Below, in pieces: positions 17,359 through 25,888 of a stretch of DNA of 64,000 nt. A program made the position numbers and the translations under genes. Source of the DNA: Lentisphaera araneosa HTCC2155 (GTDB lineage Bacteria > Verrucomicrobiota > Lentisphaeria > Lentisphaerales > Lentisphaeraceae); contig NZ_ABCK01000008.1 of assembly GCF_000170755.1 (NCBI RefSeq), forward strand, positions 124,001 to 188,000. The letters run 5' to 3'. The notes below the pieces were generated by a model, which worked only from the letters and a program-made list of their open reading frames with translations, was not told the DNA's origin and made no database searches. How positions within the stretch are numbered: the first letter of the stretch is position 1; each line of letters begins with the position of its first letter.

Positions 17359-18152
17359 TGAAAATTATTCATTTTTCTGATATTCATGAGGGGGCTTTTC
17401 CAGCTCCCTCGTCTTTTTTTAGCAAACGTCTATTCGGTGGTAGCAATTATGTTTTTCGCCGCAAGAAAACGGTTAATTGGTCGCGTCTAGATAAGTTGAC
17501 TGAATATGTTGAGCAAGAAGGCTTTGATTACGCCATTATTTCCGGTGACTTTACTTCTACGGGTTCAGTTCGTGAATTTGAAATGGTCAAGAAACGCCTC
17601 GAAAAGTTACATGCTATAGAGGGCTTGAAGATTTTAGCCGTTCCCGGTAATCATGATAATTATATCGATTGTTCCAAGTCGTATAAAGCTTTAGAAGATT
17701 TCATCACATGGCTCACCAAAGGTTTAGTGAAAAATTTTCCTCTTCGCATTGAAGAAGGAGAGGTGGTTTTTTATTTGAGTAATCATGCAGTTCCCCGGCC
17801 CGTACAACTCTCTAGTGGCTTCGTGAATGAAGAGACACATGAGCGTTTAGTAGAATGGAGTTCAAAAGATGAGCAAAAAACAAAGATCGCCATCGGTCAT
17901 TATCCTCTATTAAATGGTGAAGGCAATTCACTTCCCGAACATAAGCTTTTAGTTGATGGAGAGAAAGTGCACAAGCTATTGCAAAGTGGGGCGATTGACA
18001 TAAATTTGTGCGGACATATTCATCATGCTTTTCTACGAGAAGAAACTGGCGGATCCAAGGAGATCTGTGCGGGTTCTTTAACGATGGGTAGGAAAGCAAA
18101 TATTTTAGAAATTGACGGCAGAAGAATAGAACAGACATGGAAGATTTTTTAG
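17358..18152 (+). CDS. Metallophosphoesterase (CpdA-like), coupled to the kinase gene
   Basis: Encodes 264 residues of the calcineurin-like phosphoesterase fold: HFSDIHEG at the N-terminus, SGDFTSTGS, PGNHDNY, IGHYPL and GHIHHAF. This class III/CpdA-like set is found in cyclic-nucleotide phosphodiesterases and some phosphoprotein phosphatases. No signal peptide. I use the ATG at 17358, which overlaps the kinase stop as TGATG; a TTG one codon earlier is less likely. The tight coupling makes an opposing phosphatase role plausible, but the substrate cannot be read from sequence. It ends inside the start of trpE. Confidence 0.88.
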   Translation: MKIIHFSDIHEGAFPAPSSFFSKRLFGGSNYVFRRKKTVNWSRLDKLTEYVEQEGFDYAIISGDFTSTGSVREFEMVKKRLEKLHAIEGLKILAVPGNHDNYIDCSKSYKALEDFITWLTKGLVKNFPLRIEEGEVVFYLSNHAVPRPVQLSSGFVNEETHERLVEWSSKDEQKTKIAIGHYPLLNGEGNSLPEHKLLVDGEKVHKLLQSGAIDINLCGHIHHAFLREETGGSKEICAGSLTMGRKANILEIDGRRIEQTWKIF

Positions 18153-19681
18153 AAGAGAGCCTTTTGGTGAACATTCATCCTCCAAAGGATGAATTAGCAG
18201 ATTTAGCGAAGCAAGGGACGCTTATTCCCATATACACAGAGTTGATAGCAGATTTAGAAACCCCTATCTCAGCATTTAGTAAAATTGCCTATGATGAGAA
18301 CGGCAAGAAAAAACCTTATGCCTTCCTATTAGAGAGTGCAGAAGGTGGAGAGAATATCGGCCGCTACTCATTTATGGGCGTTGACCCAATTGCTTTAATA
18401 ACTCGTAATGGCGACATGATTGAGTTGAGCGGTGAAACCGAGTCCCGCATAGAAACGACTGATAATACCTTTCAATTTTTAGAAGATTATTTAAAGCCTT
18501 ATAATCAGGTGCAATTAGAAGGTTTAGCACCTTTTAGCGGTGGTGCCGTTGGTTATGCTTCTTACGAAACAATCCAAGAAATCGAACCTCGAGTTAAATG
18601 TAAAGACAAAGAAGATTTTGGGACTCCAGATGCTTTGTTTGGCATCTATGAAACAATTGTTTCTTTTGATCGACTTAAGCAGCGAATTCAAGTGATTAGT
18701 CATATAGATTTGCGCAAAGAAGAGCTTGAGGTCGGTTATCAAAAAGCTATAAAGAATATTTCTGATATCGTTTCTAAACTCGGTCAAGAGCGTTCTGCTA
18801 AGCCATTGGGCTTGAACTTGGCAAGCGAAGCGCTTGAATCGAAATCAAACATGACTCGTGAAGAATTTTGCGATAAGGTCCTCCGAGCAAAAGAATACAT
18901 CCGTTCAGGTGATGTGATTCAGGTTGTGCTCTCTCAGCGTTTTGAAGCTGATGTGGATCCTGAGCCTTTAGATTTGATGAGAACCTTGCGTATGATTAAT
19001 CCCTCGCCCTACATGTTTTGTTTACATTTAGGTGATGACTTTTCATTAGTTGGAGCGAGTCCTGAAGTTCACGCTAAGGGAGAAGAGGGTTTAGTCACTG
19101 TTCGTCCGATCGCAGGTACGCGTAAGCGTGGCGCGAATAAAGCTGAAGATGAAGCTTTATCCGCAGATCTATTAGCCGACCCTAAAGAGAGGGCGGAGCA
19201 TATCATGCTCGTTGATTTAGCTCGCAATGACGTTGGAAGAATCGTTGAAACGGGTTCAGTAGATATTTCTCAATTAATGATTATTGAGAAATATAGTCAC
19301 GTTCTCCATATTGTTTCTGAGGTTCAAGGTAAGTTGCAAAAAGATTTTGGTCCAGGATCAGTAATGAGTTCGACTTTTCCAGCAGGTACAGTGAGTGGTG
19401 CGCCTAAAATTCGAGCCATGGAAATTATCGCTGAGTTAGAGCCCGAAAGACGTGGTGCTTATGCTGGAGCCGTGACCTATTTCTCCTTTAATGGCAATGT
19501 AGATTCATGTATTGCTATTCGAACAGCGGTTTTAAAATCAGGAAAAGTTTACGTGCAAGCAGGAGCGGGAGTCGTCGCTGACTCAGACCCCGAATTTGAA
19601 TACGAAGAAACACGTAATAAAGCTCGAGCAATGCTTGTCGCGTTGAATACTGCGAGTAAAATGAGTGCAGAGAAAAAATAA
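18137..19681 (+). CDS. trpE: Anthranilate synthase component I TrpE
   Basis: Encodes 514 residues, or 504 if the GTG at 18167 (preceded by AGAAGAGAG) is the true start. TrpE converts chorismate to anthranilate with an amidotransferase partner. The tryptophan feedback site is visible as LLES within AFLLESAEGGENIGRYS. The chorismate-binding domain carries NPSPYMF, PIAGTRKRG, DLARNDVGR, GTVSGAPKIRAMEI and GAGVVADSDPEFE. No trpG, trpD or other trp gene is adjacent, so the pathway is split in this genome. It overlaps the phosphoesterase gene and is 11 bases before ilvE. Confidence 0.96.
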   Translation: MEDFLEESLLVNIHPPKDELADLAKQGTLIPIYTELIADLETPISAFSKIAYDENGKKKPYAFLLESAEGGENIGRYSFMGVDPIALITRNGDMIELSGETESRIETTDNTFQFLEDYLKPYNQVQLEGLAPFSGGAVGYASYETIQEIEPRVKCKDKEDFGTPDALFGIYETIVSFDRLKQRIQVISHIDLRKEELEVGYQKAIKNISDIVSKLGQERSAKPLGLNLASEALESKSNMTREEFCDKVLRAKEYIRSGDVIQVVLSQRFEADVDPEPLDLMRTLRMINPSPYMFCLHLGDDFSLVGASPEVHAKGEEGLVTVRPIAGTRKRGANKAEDEALSADLLADPKERAEHIMLVDLARNDVGRIVETGSVDISQLMIIEKYSHVLHIVSEVQGKLQKDFGPGSVMSSTFPAGTVSGAPKIRAMEIIAELEPERRGAYAGAVTYFSFNGNVDSCIAIRTAVLKSGKVYVQAGAGVVADSDPEFEYEETRNKARAMLVALNTASKMSAEKK

Positions 19682-19692
19682 CAGGATATACA

Positions 19693-20706
19693 ATGAGCAC
19701 CATCGATTGGAACAATCTCAAATTTTCATACTTTCAGACGAAATGTTACGTTCAGTATACATATAAAGATGGTAAGTGGTCTGACTGTGAATACGTTGAA
19801 GAACCTTACCTTAAAATGCATGTGGCATCAACGTGTCTTCACTATGGTCAAGCGGCTTTCGAAGGCCTAAAAGCTTATCGCGGTGAAGATGGTCAAGTCA
19901 GAGTTTTTCGCCCAGAAGAAAATGCTAAGCGTTTACAGCGCTCTGCAGAGCGTTTGTGCATGGAGCCGGTTCCTACAGAGGTCTTTCTTGATGCGGTAGA
20001 TAAAGTTCTTCAGTCTAATATTGATTTTTTACCTCCATATGGTTATGGCGCGTCTATGTATATGCGTCCTTTATTGATTGGTACTGGTGCAAGAATGGGT
20101 GTTCAACCTTCTGATGAGTACACTTTTATCCTTCTAGTCGTTCCAGTGGGTTCATACTATAAGGGTGGTTTACAATCAGTTCCGGCTTTGGTGATGGAAG
20201 ATTACGATCGTGCGGCTCCGATGGGAACAGGCAATGTAAAAGCAGCGGGTAACTACGCAACGGGAATGCTTCCTGGAATCATGGCTAATGATCAAGGCTA
20301 TCCCATTAACCTTTACTTAGATGCCAAAGAGCATAAATATATCGATGAATTTGGGACTTCTAATTTTGTAGGCATTAAAGGCGATTCTTATATCACGCCA
20401 AACTCAGCCGCAGTTTTACCAAGTATAACGAATATGTCTCTCATGACTCTCGCAGAAGAAATGGGTATGACAGTTGAGAAGCGCAATGTAAATTTCGACG
20501 AGATAACAGACTTGGACGGTATTGCGGCGTGCGGTACAGCAGTTGTGGTGACGCCTATCAGTCATATTGATAAAGCTGGCAAAACTTATAAACCGGCTAA
20601 AGAAGGGATTCACTCGCGTTTCCAAGACCTTTACACTCGCATGCAGGAAATTCAGTTAGGTCAATGTGACGATAAATATAACTGGTGTCACATTGTCGCT
20701 ACCTAA
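19693..20706 (+). CDS. ilvE: Branched-chain amino acid aminotransferase
   Basis: Encodes 337 residues, a PLP-dependent fold-type IV aminotransferase of the longer branched-chain group. It interconverts Leu/Ile/Val with their 2-oxoacids. Visible signatures: HYGQAAFEGLKAYRG, MYMRPLLIGTG, the PLP-lysine region GNVKAAGNYATG, and EFGTSNFVGIKGD leading to the TPNSAAVLPSITN segment. An AGGA sequence lies just upstream of the ATG. It follows trpE by 11 bases and overlaps the acyltransferase gene, so it is part of the same transcript. Confidence 0.95.
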   Translation: MSTIDWNNLKFSYFQTKCYVQYTYKDGKWSDCEYVEEPYLKMHVASTCLHYGQAAFEGLKAYRGEDGQVRVFRPEENAKRLQRSAERLCMEPVPTEVFLDAVDKVLQSNIDFLPPYGYGASMYMRPLLIGTGARMGVQPSDEYTFILLVVPVGSYYKGGLQSVPALVMEDYDRAAPMGTGNVKAAGNYATGMLPGIMANDQGYPINLYLDAKEHKYIDEFGTSNFVGIKGDSYITPNSAAVLPSITNMSLMTLAEEMGMTVEKRNVNFDEITDLDGIAACGTAVVVTPISHIDKAGKTYKPAKEGIHSRFQDLYTRMQEIQLGQCDDKYNWCHIVAT

Positions 20707-21481
20707 ACCCAGTTTAGAAGGGGATGGCTATAAAACTTTAGAGCCATCTCGCAAGTTCATGGATAAGCTCCTTGGGCTTGGAAATCTTTATTTTTATTAT
20801 AAGGCTTTCAAGCCCATTAATGATTTCTCAAAAATTTGCCAAGCAGGTAATTATGATTTCATCAACCTTGCCAAACACTGTCAGCGCGTTATGCAGGCAG
20901 TAGAAGACAGCGGTGGTTCTGTAGAAATTGATGGCTTAGATAATTTAGTTAAAGAACCTCGTGTTTACGTGGCCAACCACATGAGTTCATTGGAGACAGT
21001 CACTCTGTCTTATGTCATGCAAAAAGCAGGTCCTTCAATCTTTGTGATTAAAGAAAGTTTGATGACTTACCCAGTGTTTGGTCACATTATGCAGGGAATG
21101 AACTGCATTCCCATGACTCGAGATAATCCTATACAAGATTTAAAGACTCTGCTCAAGCAAGGTGGCGAAATGCTGAAGAATGGGACGAGTGTTATCATCT
21201 TTCCTCAAAAAACTCGTGGCGTGGAGTTTATTGGTGATGAATTCAATAGTATCGGCTGCAAACTAGCGCGTCGCGCTGGTGTAAAAATTCAGCCATTCGC
21301 CCTTGATACCAGCTTTTGGGGGAAGGGTAAAATAGTTTCTGACTATGGCCCAATTACGAGGAGTTCAACAGTGCGTTATAGTTTTGGCGAAGGTATGGAT
21401 CTTGATGCCAAGAACCAAAAAGAGGTTCATAATAAATGTGTTGAATTTATCGAGAATAAACTCAATCAATGGAAGAACTAA
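20666..21481 (+). CDS. plsC: 1-acyl-sn-glycerol-3-phosphate acyltransferase-like (PlsC family)
   Basis: Encodes 271 residues from GTG at 20666, overlapping ilvE by 41 bases; a TTG at 20693 is an alternative start. PlsC/LPLAT proteins acylate lysophosphatidate in the membrane. Block I reads NHMSSLET, so the usual HX4D is HX4E here; block III reads FPQKTRG in place of FPEGTR. Both variants are known to me from a divergent PlsC-like subgroup and the surrounding VYVANHMS and INFxR-like spacing is retained. Catalytic competence is likely but the acyl acceptor is uncertain. Its stop abuts the convergent HPr gene. Confidence 0.82.
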   Translation: MTINITGVTLSLPKPSLEGDGYKTLEPSRKFMDKLLGLGNLYFYYKAFKPINDFSKICQAGNYDFINLAKHCQRVMQAVEDSGGSVEIDGLDNLVKEPRVYVANHMSSLETVTLSYVMQKAGPSIFVIKESLMTYPVFGHIMQGMNCIPMTRDNPIQDLKTLLKQGGEMLKNGTSVIIFPQKTRGVEFIGDEFNSIGCKLARRAGVKIQPFALDTSFWGKGKIVSDYGPITRSSTVRYSFGEGMDLDAKNQKEVHNKCVEFIENKLNQWKN

Positions 21482-21754
21482 TTACTTATCAGGGTAATCG
21501 TAGATTTCTTCAAATAATTCAGCAATCTTTTTAGCTGCGGCTTCTTCATCAGAGCCTTCAGCACTTATGCTGACTGAGGCGCCTTGGGGTAAGCCCAGAG
21601 ATATTAATTCAAGAATATTAGTAAGGTTGGCAGTTTGTCCATCAGCATTAACAGTGATGCTTGATTCAAAGGATTTGGCTCCTTTAACGATTGCCGAACT
21701 TGGACGGCAGTGAATGCCGTGAATATTGTTTACTGTTGCATCAATTGTATACAT
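21482..21754 (-). CDS. ptsH: HPr-family phosphocarrier protein
   Basis: Encodes 90 residues, the standard HPr size. The phospho-accepting histidine is H15 in GIHCRPSS; residue 16 is Cys where Ala is common. Position 46, the regulatory Ser phosphorylated by HprK in many bacteria, is Asn here (NLTNILELISLG), with Thr at 45. The PQGASVSISAEG segment and C-terminal helix are normal. No enzyme I, HprK or PTS permease gene is nearby. It may belong to a regulatory or nitrogen-type PTS. It lies 63 bases downstream of rex. Confidence 0.92.
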   Translation of the reverse strand: MYTIDATVNNIHGIHCRPSSAIVKGAKSFESSITVNADGQTANLTNILELISLGLPQGASVSISAEGSDEEAAAKKIAELFEEIYDYPDK

Positions 21755-21817
21755 AGCTGTCTATCTCTCTTTGGCCTTTTTGTCAATAAAAAGCCTCAGT
21801 ATACATTTACAAGTATT

Positions 21818-22453
21818 TTACAGGGAGCATTTATAGGAAAGTTGCATAAAAGAACAAATGATCTGTTCATAGTGAACAGAGACGTGCTCGGGGACTTTGA
21901 GTCGAATACGTGAGTAGTTAAGGATGCCTTTGACTCCAGCGTGAATAGCGAGGTCACAAGTTTTTTGTGCGCGACTCGCAGGAACGCAGAGGGCGGCCAT
22001 GGTGATGTTTTGTTCCTTGATGATGTTCGACATATCGTCTGAATTAAAAATTTCTACACCACCGATCTTTTTCCCTATAACATTTGGGTCCACATCAAAA
22101 GATGCCGAAAGTTTCATGCCATAACGATCAAAAGGGACGTGAGCCGTGATAGCTCGCCCCAAGTTACCCATACCAATGACACAGAGATTTTTCTCGTTTT
22201 GCAGATTGAGGGCAATGCGGATATCTTTGATCAACTCAGAACAAAGGTAGCCATGACTTTGGCTGCCTTTGTGTTCGATTTGGAATATATCATGGCGTAC
22301 TTGGCTCGAGTTATTTCCGTAGACAGTAGCCAAGGCACGACTCGATACGACTTCCTGCTCTTGAGCAATGAATTGCTCAAGAATGAGAAGGTATTCACTC
22401 AGTCTTTGGATAACTGGTGGGGAGAGTGTGCCACTTGGCTTCTTGGGAGGCAT
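21818..22453 (-). CDS. rex: Redox-sensing transcriptional repressor Rex
   Basis: Encodes 211 residues, normal for Rex. The N-terminal winged helix includes LSEYLLILEQFIAQ and the DNA-contact region NNSSQVRHDIFQIEHKG. The Rossmann NAD(H)-binding part begins VIGMGNLGRAI, followed by SASFDVDPNVIGKKIGGVEI and CVPASRAQKTCD; it ends with the domain-swap helix. Rex represses fermentative and respiratory genes until NADH releases it. The gene is 4 bases downstream of the PpiD-like gene and so likely cotranscribed with it. I did not find a convincing Rex operator (TTGTGAA-N4-TTCACAA) in this window. Confidence 0.93.
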   Translation of the reverse strand: MPPKKPSGTLSPPVIQRLSEYLLILEQFIAQEQEVVSSRALATVYGNNSSQVRHDIFQIEHKGSQSHGYLCSELIKDIRIALNLQNEKNLCVIGMGNLGRAITAHVPFDRYGMKLSASFDVDPNVIGKKIGGVEIFNSDDMSNIIKEQNITMAALCVPASRAQKTCDLAIHAGVKGILNYSRIRLKVPEHVSVHYEQIICSFMQLSYKCSL

Positions 22454-22457
22454 GTAA

Positions 22458-24761
22458 TTAATTACTTGTGATGGTCACAGAAGTTTTGATTCCCTGGAAG
22501 ATCTGATCAATCTTCTCGTAGGCCAATCGCGATTTTTCACTCTTCATAAGGCTTTCAAAACTCTCTTTAACTTTATCTTCTTTGCCAGCTTCAATTTTTT
22601 TGATGTAAACTAAAATGCTGTCGTTACCGCTAGTCGTGATGTAAGCTGAATCTTTTTCAAGGATTTCGTCGTTGAGTAGGCCAGTGAATTGAGCTTTGTT
22701 CTCGGGAGTAATGCTTTGTTCTTCAGCAAATGAATTAGCTTTAAAGAAGGCTCCGGTATCTTCAGCTTTTTCGAGTTCAGTTTTTGATGAGTCCGCTTTA
22801 GCTTTAGCAAGAACTTTACCTTGAGCATTAGCTACTTGGAAAGCGATGCTTGACTTAGCGCGTTCAAAAGGAACGTAAGAAGAAGGAACTTCTCTTTCCA
22901 CTAAGAGGTATTGGATGTCGCCATTTTCAGTAACTGAAGGGTCACTTACAGGACGCGAAGCAGAAAGTGCTGAAAGCATTTGGCCAACTTGTGCAAAAGC
23001 TTGTTGGGAGAAACCACCTGGAGGAGTGTAGCCTTGTTGGAGAAGTTGCATAGCGAGCTGCATGCTTTGTTGGTTGCCAGATTGAGGAGTAAGAGGTTGA
23101 AGCTTACGCTCATTGAATTGGTGACTTGCCGCTTCAGTTAAAAAGAGGTTGAAGAAGTTTTCATTGCCGCGATTTGATGAGATGAAAGATTGAAGTTTTT
23201 CAGCAGCGAGACGAGCTTTAGTACTAGCTTTAGCATGAGTGATGCTCGCGCTGATTTCTTTGCTGGCCTCAGCGAAAGGAGTCTCGTCGCGTTTTTCTTT
23301 GATAAGTGTAAAAGTGAATTTTAATTCATTCGCTTCGATGGCAGTTGTTTGACCTTTGGCAATAACAAAGAGGGATTTGTTATTTTCGTTCTCAGAAAGC
23401 CATTCAGTATCTGTTTTTTTAATGTCAGCATTTTTCTTGAGTTCTTCTTCAAGATTCTTCGCCTTACTATCAACTAAATCTTTGATAGCCTTGAGAGTTG
23501 TTTCGGCAGCTGCGAGTGATTTGTCATCCTTAGCAGTGATGGCGTACTCAGTTGATTTGATTTGTGCAACTTTGTACTTCTCGATGTTCTTGTCGTAGTC
23601 TGCTTTGATTTCTTCATCACTTACTGCTACTTCAGAGTAGAGTGTGCTGGGGCTCAAGCTAACGAGACTTAATTGTAGGCTGCGGGGAATGAGGAACTGA
23701 CGCTTGTTATCTTCATTATTGTAGAAAGCTTGGAGAGGATCAGCACCAAAGTAAGCTTCGATCACTTGTTCACGAATTTGAGCGAAGGGAAGAACTCCGC
23801 CTTTAGCAGCAAGGACAGCTACATAGTTGTGTTGAGCACCTTCGATAACTTGGCTAATAGGTTTTTCGCTTGTGAGTTCAATGAGGGCTGTACTTAAAGC
23901 GAAGTCACCTTCTACGAGTTGACCGCCATTGATAGCTGAAACGCGAGTTTTTGGAAGTGTGATCACTTCAAGTTTTTTACTTTTGGCTACGGCTTCAAAA
24001 TTACTTACCTTAACTTTAGCTGCGGCTTCCGCAAAAGTGCTAGCAGCTGTTTTACCTTCAGGGCTTTTTGGGAAGCGAACCACTTGCGCTGAAATGGTAT
24101 CTTCAAAAGTGAACTCTTCTGGTTTCTCTTTGTAATAAGTGACAAGTTTTTCGTCGATAGCTTCTGTTGCTGAGAAAGTTTTTGCTTGAACCGCAATCGT
24201 GCTATTTTGCTGGGCAGCTTTAGCTTTAACTTGTGTTTCATCAACTGTCACACGCTCTTCGAAACTGTCGATGTAATTACGACGAGTAATAATTGTTTTA
24301 ATAGCAGCATCGAGTTCTTGGCCACCAACACCTAAGCGTGTACGGATAATTTTGATGATATCAGGAGTTAATTGATTCTCATCAGCAAATTTGCGCATCG
24401 CTTCGGCATCAACTCCTTCAGCTTTATAAGCACCTGATGCAATGTCTTTTTGCATCTTTTGGTCGAAAGCTTTTTGCGAAAGGACAGCTTCGATGTGAGC
24501 GCTATTACTATTATTGAGCTCAATGATCGCTTTACGTTCAATACTGAAAACGATACTCTCTTTTGCTGCAAGTTGGTCGTAGGTGTCTCTGTCGACGAGT
24601 TCGCCATCAATAGCGCCAACAGCTCCAGATCGAGTCCCGCTGCTTAAATCGGCAATGCTTACATCACTAAGTGTAAGGATAAATGAAAGGGTGAGAAGAC
24701 CGAAAACGACCACAAAAAGATTTTTATTTTTACTGAAAGAGTTGTTGAGTGATGAAAACAT
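22458..24761 (-). CDS. PpiD/SurA-like periplasmic folding factor
   Basis: Encodes 767 residues. One N-terminal membrane anchor lies at about 15-33; the rest is an Ala/Lys/Glu-rich periplasmic part. An N-terminal SurA_N-like segment (AIDGELVDRDTYDQLAAKE) is followed by helical linkers and by regions with parvulin-like spacing: around 395-500, with FVIAKGQTTAIEANELKFTFTLIKEKRDETPF, and a second less clear one near the C-terminus. The usual GG(D/E)LGW motif of active parvulins is not obvious, so the isomerase sites may be degenerate and the protein a chaperone. Longer than E. coli PpiD (about 620). Upstream of rex by 4 bases. Confidence 0.8.
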   Translation of the reverse strand: MFSSLNNSFSKNKNLFVVVFGLLTLSFILTLSDVSIADLSSGTRSGAVGAIDGELVDRDTYDQLAAKESIVFSIERKAIIELNNSNSAHIEAVLSQKAFDQKMQKDIASGAYKAEGVDAEAMRKFADENQLTPDIIKIIRTRLGVGGQELDAAIKTIITRRNYIDSFEERVTVDETQVKAKAAQQNSTIAVQAKTFSATEAIDEKLVTYYKEKPEEFTFEDTISAQVVRFPKSPEGKTAASTFAEAAAKVKVSNFEAVAKSKKLEVITLPKTRVSAINGGQLVEGDFALSTALIELTSEKPISQVIEGAQHNYVAVLAAKGGVLPFAQIREQVIEAYFGADPLQAFYNNEDNKRQFLIPRSLQLSLVSLSPSTLYSEVAVSDEEIKADYDKNIEKYKVAQIKSTEYAITAKDDKSLAAAETTLKAIKDLVDSKAKNLEEELKKNADIKKTDTEWLSENENNKSLFVIAKGQTTAIEANELKFTFTLIKEKRDETPFAEASKEISASITHAKASTKARLAAEKLQSFISSNRGNENFFNLFLTEAASHQFNERKLQPLTPQSGNQQSMQLAMQLLQQGYTPPGGFSQQAFAQVGQMLSALSASRPVSDPSVTENGDIQYLLVEREVPSSYVPFERAKSSIAFQVANAQGKVLAKAKADSSKTELEKAEDTGAFFKANSFAEEQSITPENKAQFTGLLNDEILEKDSAYITTSGNDSILVYIKKIEAGKEDKVKESFESLMKSEKSRLAYEKIDQIFQGIKTSVTITSN

Positions 24762-24898
24762 AGAGTGTCCATTAAAATTGAGGTTAAAACTTGAAAGAGC
24801 CTAAGATAAAATCACAATAAATACCGTCAAGTAGTGCAAGGGGTTAAGCACTATAAAAGCCGTTAAAAAACGCTTATATTTGGAAGGGTATGAAGGAA

Positions 24899-25795
24899 TT
24901 ACATCATTGCGCGTCGTTGACTCATGAAATCGTGGATCGCAAGGTCAAATGGATCAGCGGTATTGATGAAGCACCAAGTGATTTTACTCTCTTGACATTT
25001 ACCTTTGATTTTACTAATAAAATCTTGGATGAGTTTTTGATAAACTTGGCGAATGGAGTCGGGGTTAGCGACGACTTTGGAGTCGGGACGTTCGCTGTCT
25101 TGGAAGCGAGAGAGGTCGCCTTCTTTGAGTTCGATTTCCTCGGGATCAAGGAGGTGGAAAAGCATGATGTCGTGTTTGCCATAACTAAGTGTTTGCAGTG
25201 TTTCTAAGGCTTTGTCAGTATCACCCAAAAGATCGCTGAAGCACACGAGCAAACCTTTGTGGCCCAACATGGAAGCCGCATTTGGCAAGGCAGTACTAAA
25301 ATCGCTGGCTTGTGATTCTTCTTGAGTTCCTAAAGTGTGAATGATTTGCATGAGTTGCTTTTGGCTCGAGCGAGGTTGGATGAAATGACGAACATCATCA
25401 TCGAAAGTGATGAGACCGGGACTGTCTTGCTGTTGAGTGAGTATTAGGCTAAGTGCGGCGCAGAGGCATGTGGCATATTCCAGTTTACTCAGAGCGTGGC
25501 TTTTATAATTCATTGACTCAGAGATGTCGACTAAAAAAGTGCATTCAATATTAGTTTCAGCTTCATATTTTTTGATGTGATATTTGTCTGAGCGAGCGTA
25601 AACTTTCCAGTCAATATCTTTGATGGGGTCGCCTTTTATATAGGGGCGGTGCTGACTAAATTGAGTCGAAAAGCCGTGCTGAGCACTACGATGTCGTCCT
25701 GTTAGGTAAGCTTCAGCAATACATCGAGCTTGGAGGTCGAGGCGTTCAACAGCGTTGACGACTTCGGGGTTGAGGTATTGGCTTAAATCAGACAT
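24899..25795 (-). CDS. DUF58 protein with vWA-like domain
   Basis: Encodes 298 residues. The DUF58 core is clear: RHRSAQHGFSTQFSQHRPY, GDPIKDIDWKVYARSDKY and KKYEAETN, followed by a von Willebrand A-like fold with MIDAS residues in FLVDISESM. DUF58 proteins commonly pair with MoxR-type AAA ATPases in cofactor or complex assembly; no MoxR gene is present next to this one. Cytoplasmic by sequence. There are 137 bases between its stop and the start of the PpiD-like gene, so the two are probably separate units. Confidence 0.92.
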   Translation of the reverse strand: MSDLSQYLNPEVVNAVERLDLQARCIAEAYLTGRHRSAQHGFSTQFSQHRPYIKGDPIKDIDWKVYARSDKYHIKKYEAETNIECTFLVDISESMNYKSHALSKLEYATCLCAALSLILTQQQDSPGLITFDDDVRHFIQPRSSQKQLMQIIHTLGTQEESQASDFSTALPNAASMLGHKGLLVCFSDLLGDTDKALETLQTLSYGKHDIMLFHLLDPEEIELKEGDLSRFQDSERPDSKVVANPDSIRQVYQKLIQDFISKIKGKCQESKITWCFINTADPFDLAIHDFMSQRRAMM

Positions 25796-25852
25796 GAATC
25801 AATCTAATGCCTGTGCAGAGATATTAAATGAATAATGACTTATTTCTTATAT

Positions 25853-25887
25853 CCTGAAACTTGAAACCTGGAACCTGAAACCTGAAA
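25853..25887. repeat. Imperfect tandem heptad repeat (CCTGAAA)x5
   Basis: Five consecutive 7-bp units: CCTGAAA, CTTGAAA, CCTGGAA, CCTGAAA, CCTGAAA. The array fills the short spacer between the DUF58 gene start and the stop of the rhomboid-like gene, ending one base before that stop codon. Non-coding by position. The unit differs from the AGTNNNN heptads near 54312. Confidence 0.9.
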
Positions 25888-25888
25888 G

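Noticed and set aside
18100-18170. trp attenuator or leader peptide before trpE
   Set aside because: trpE starts inside the preceding coding region, leaving no room for a Trp-rich leader and attenuator.
21755-21817. Rex operator or terminator between rex and the HPr gene
   Set aside because: The GGCTTTTT...AAAAAGGCC hairpin is imperfect with no T-run, and no TTGTGAA-type operator half sites are present.
25853-25887. CRISPR array
   Set aside because: Units are 7 bp and contiguous, with no spacers and no cas genes in the window.
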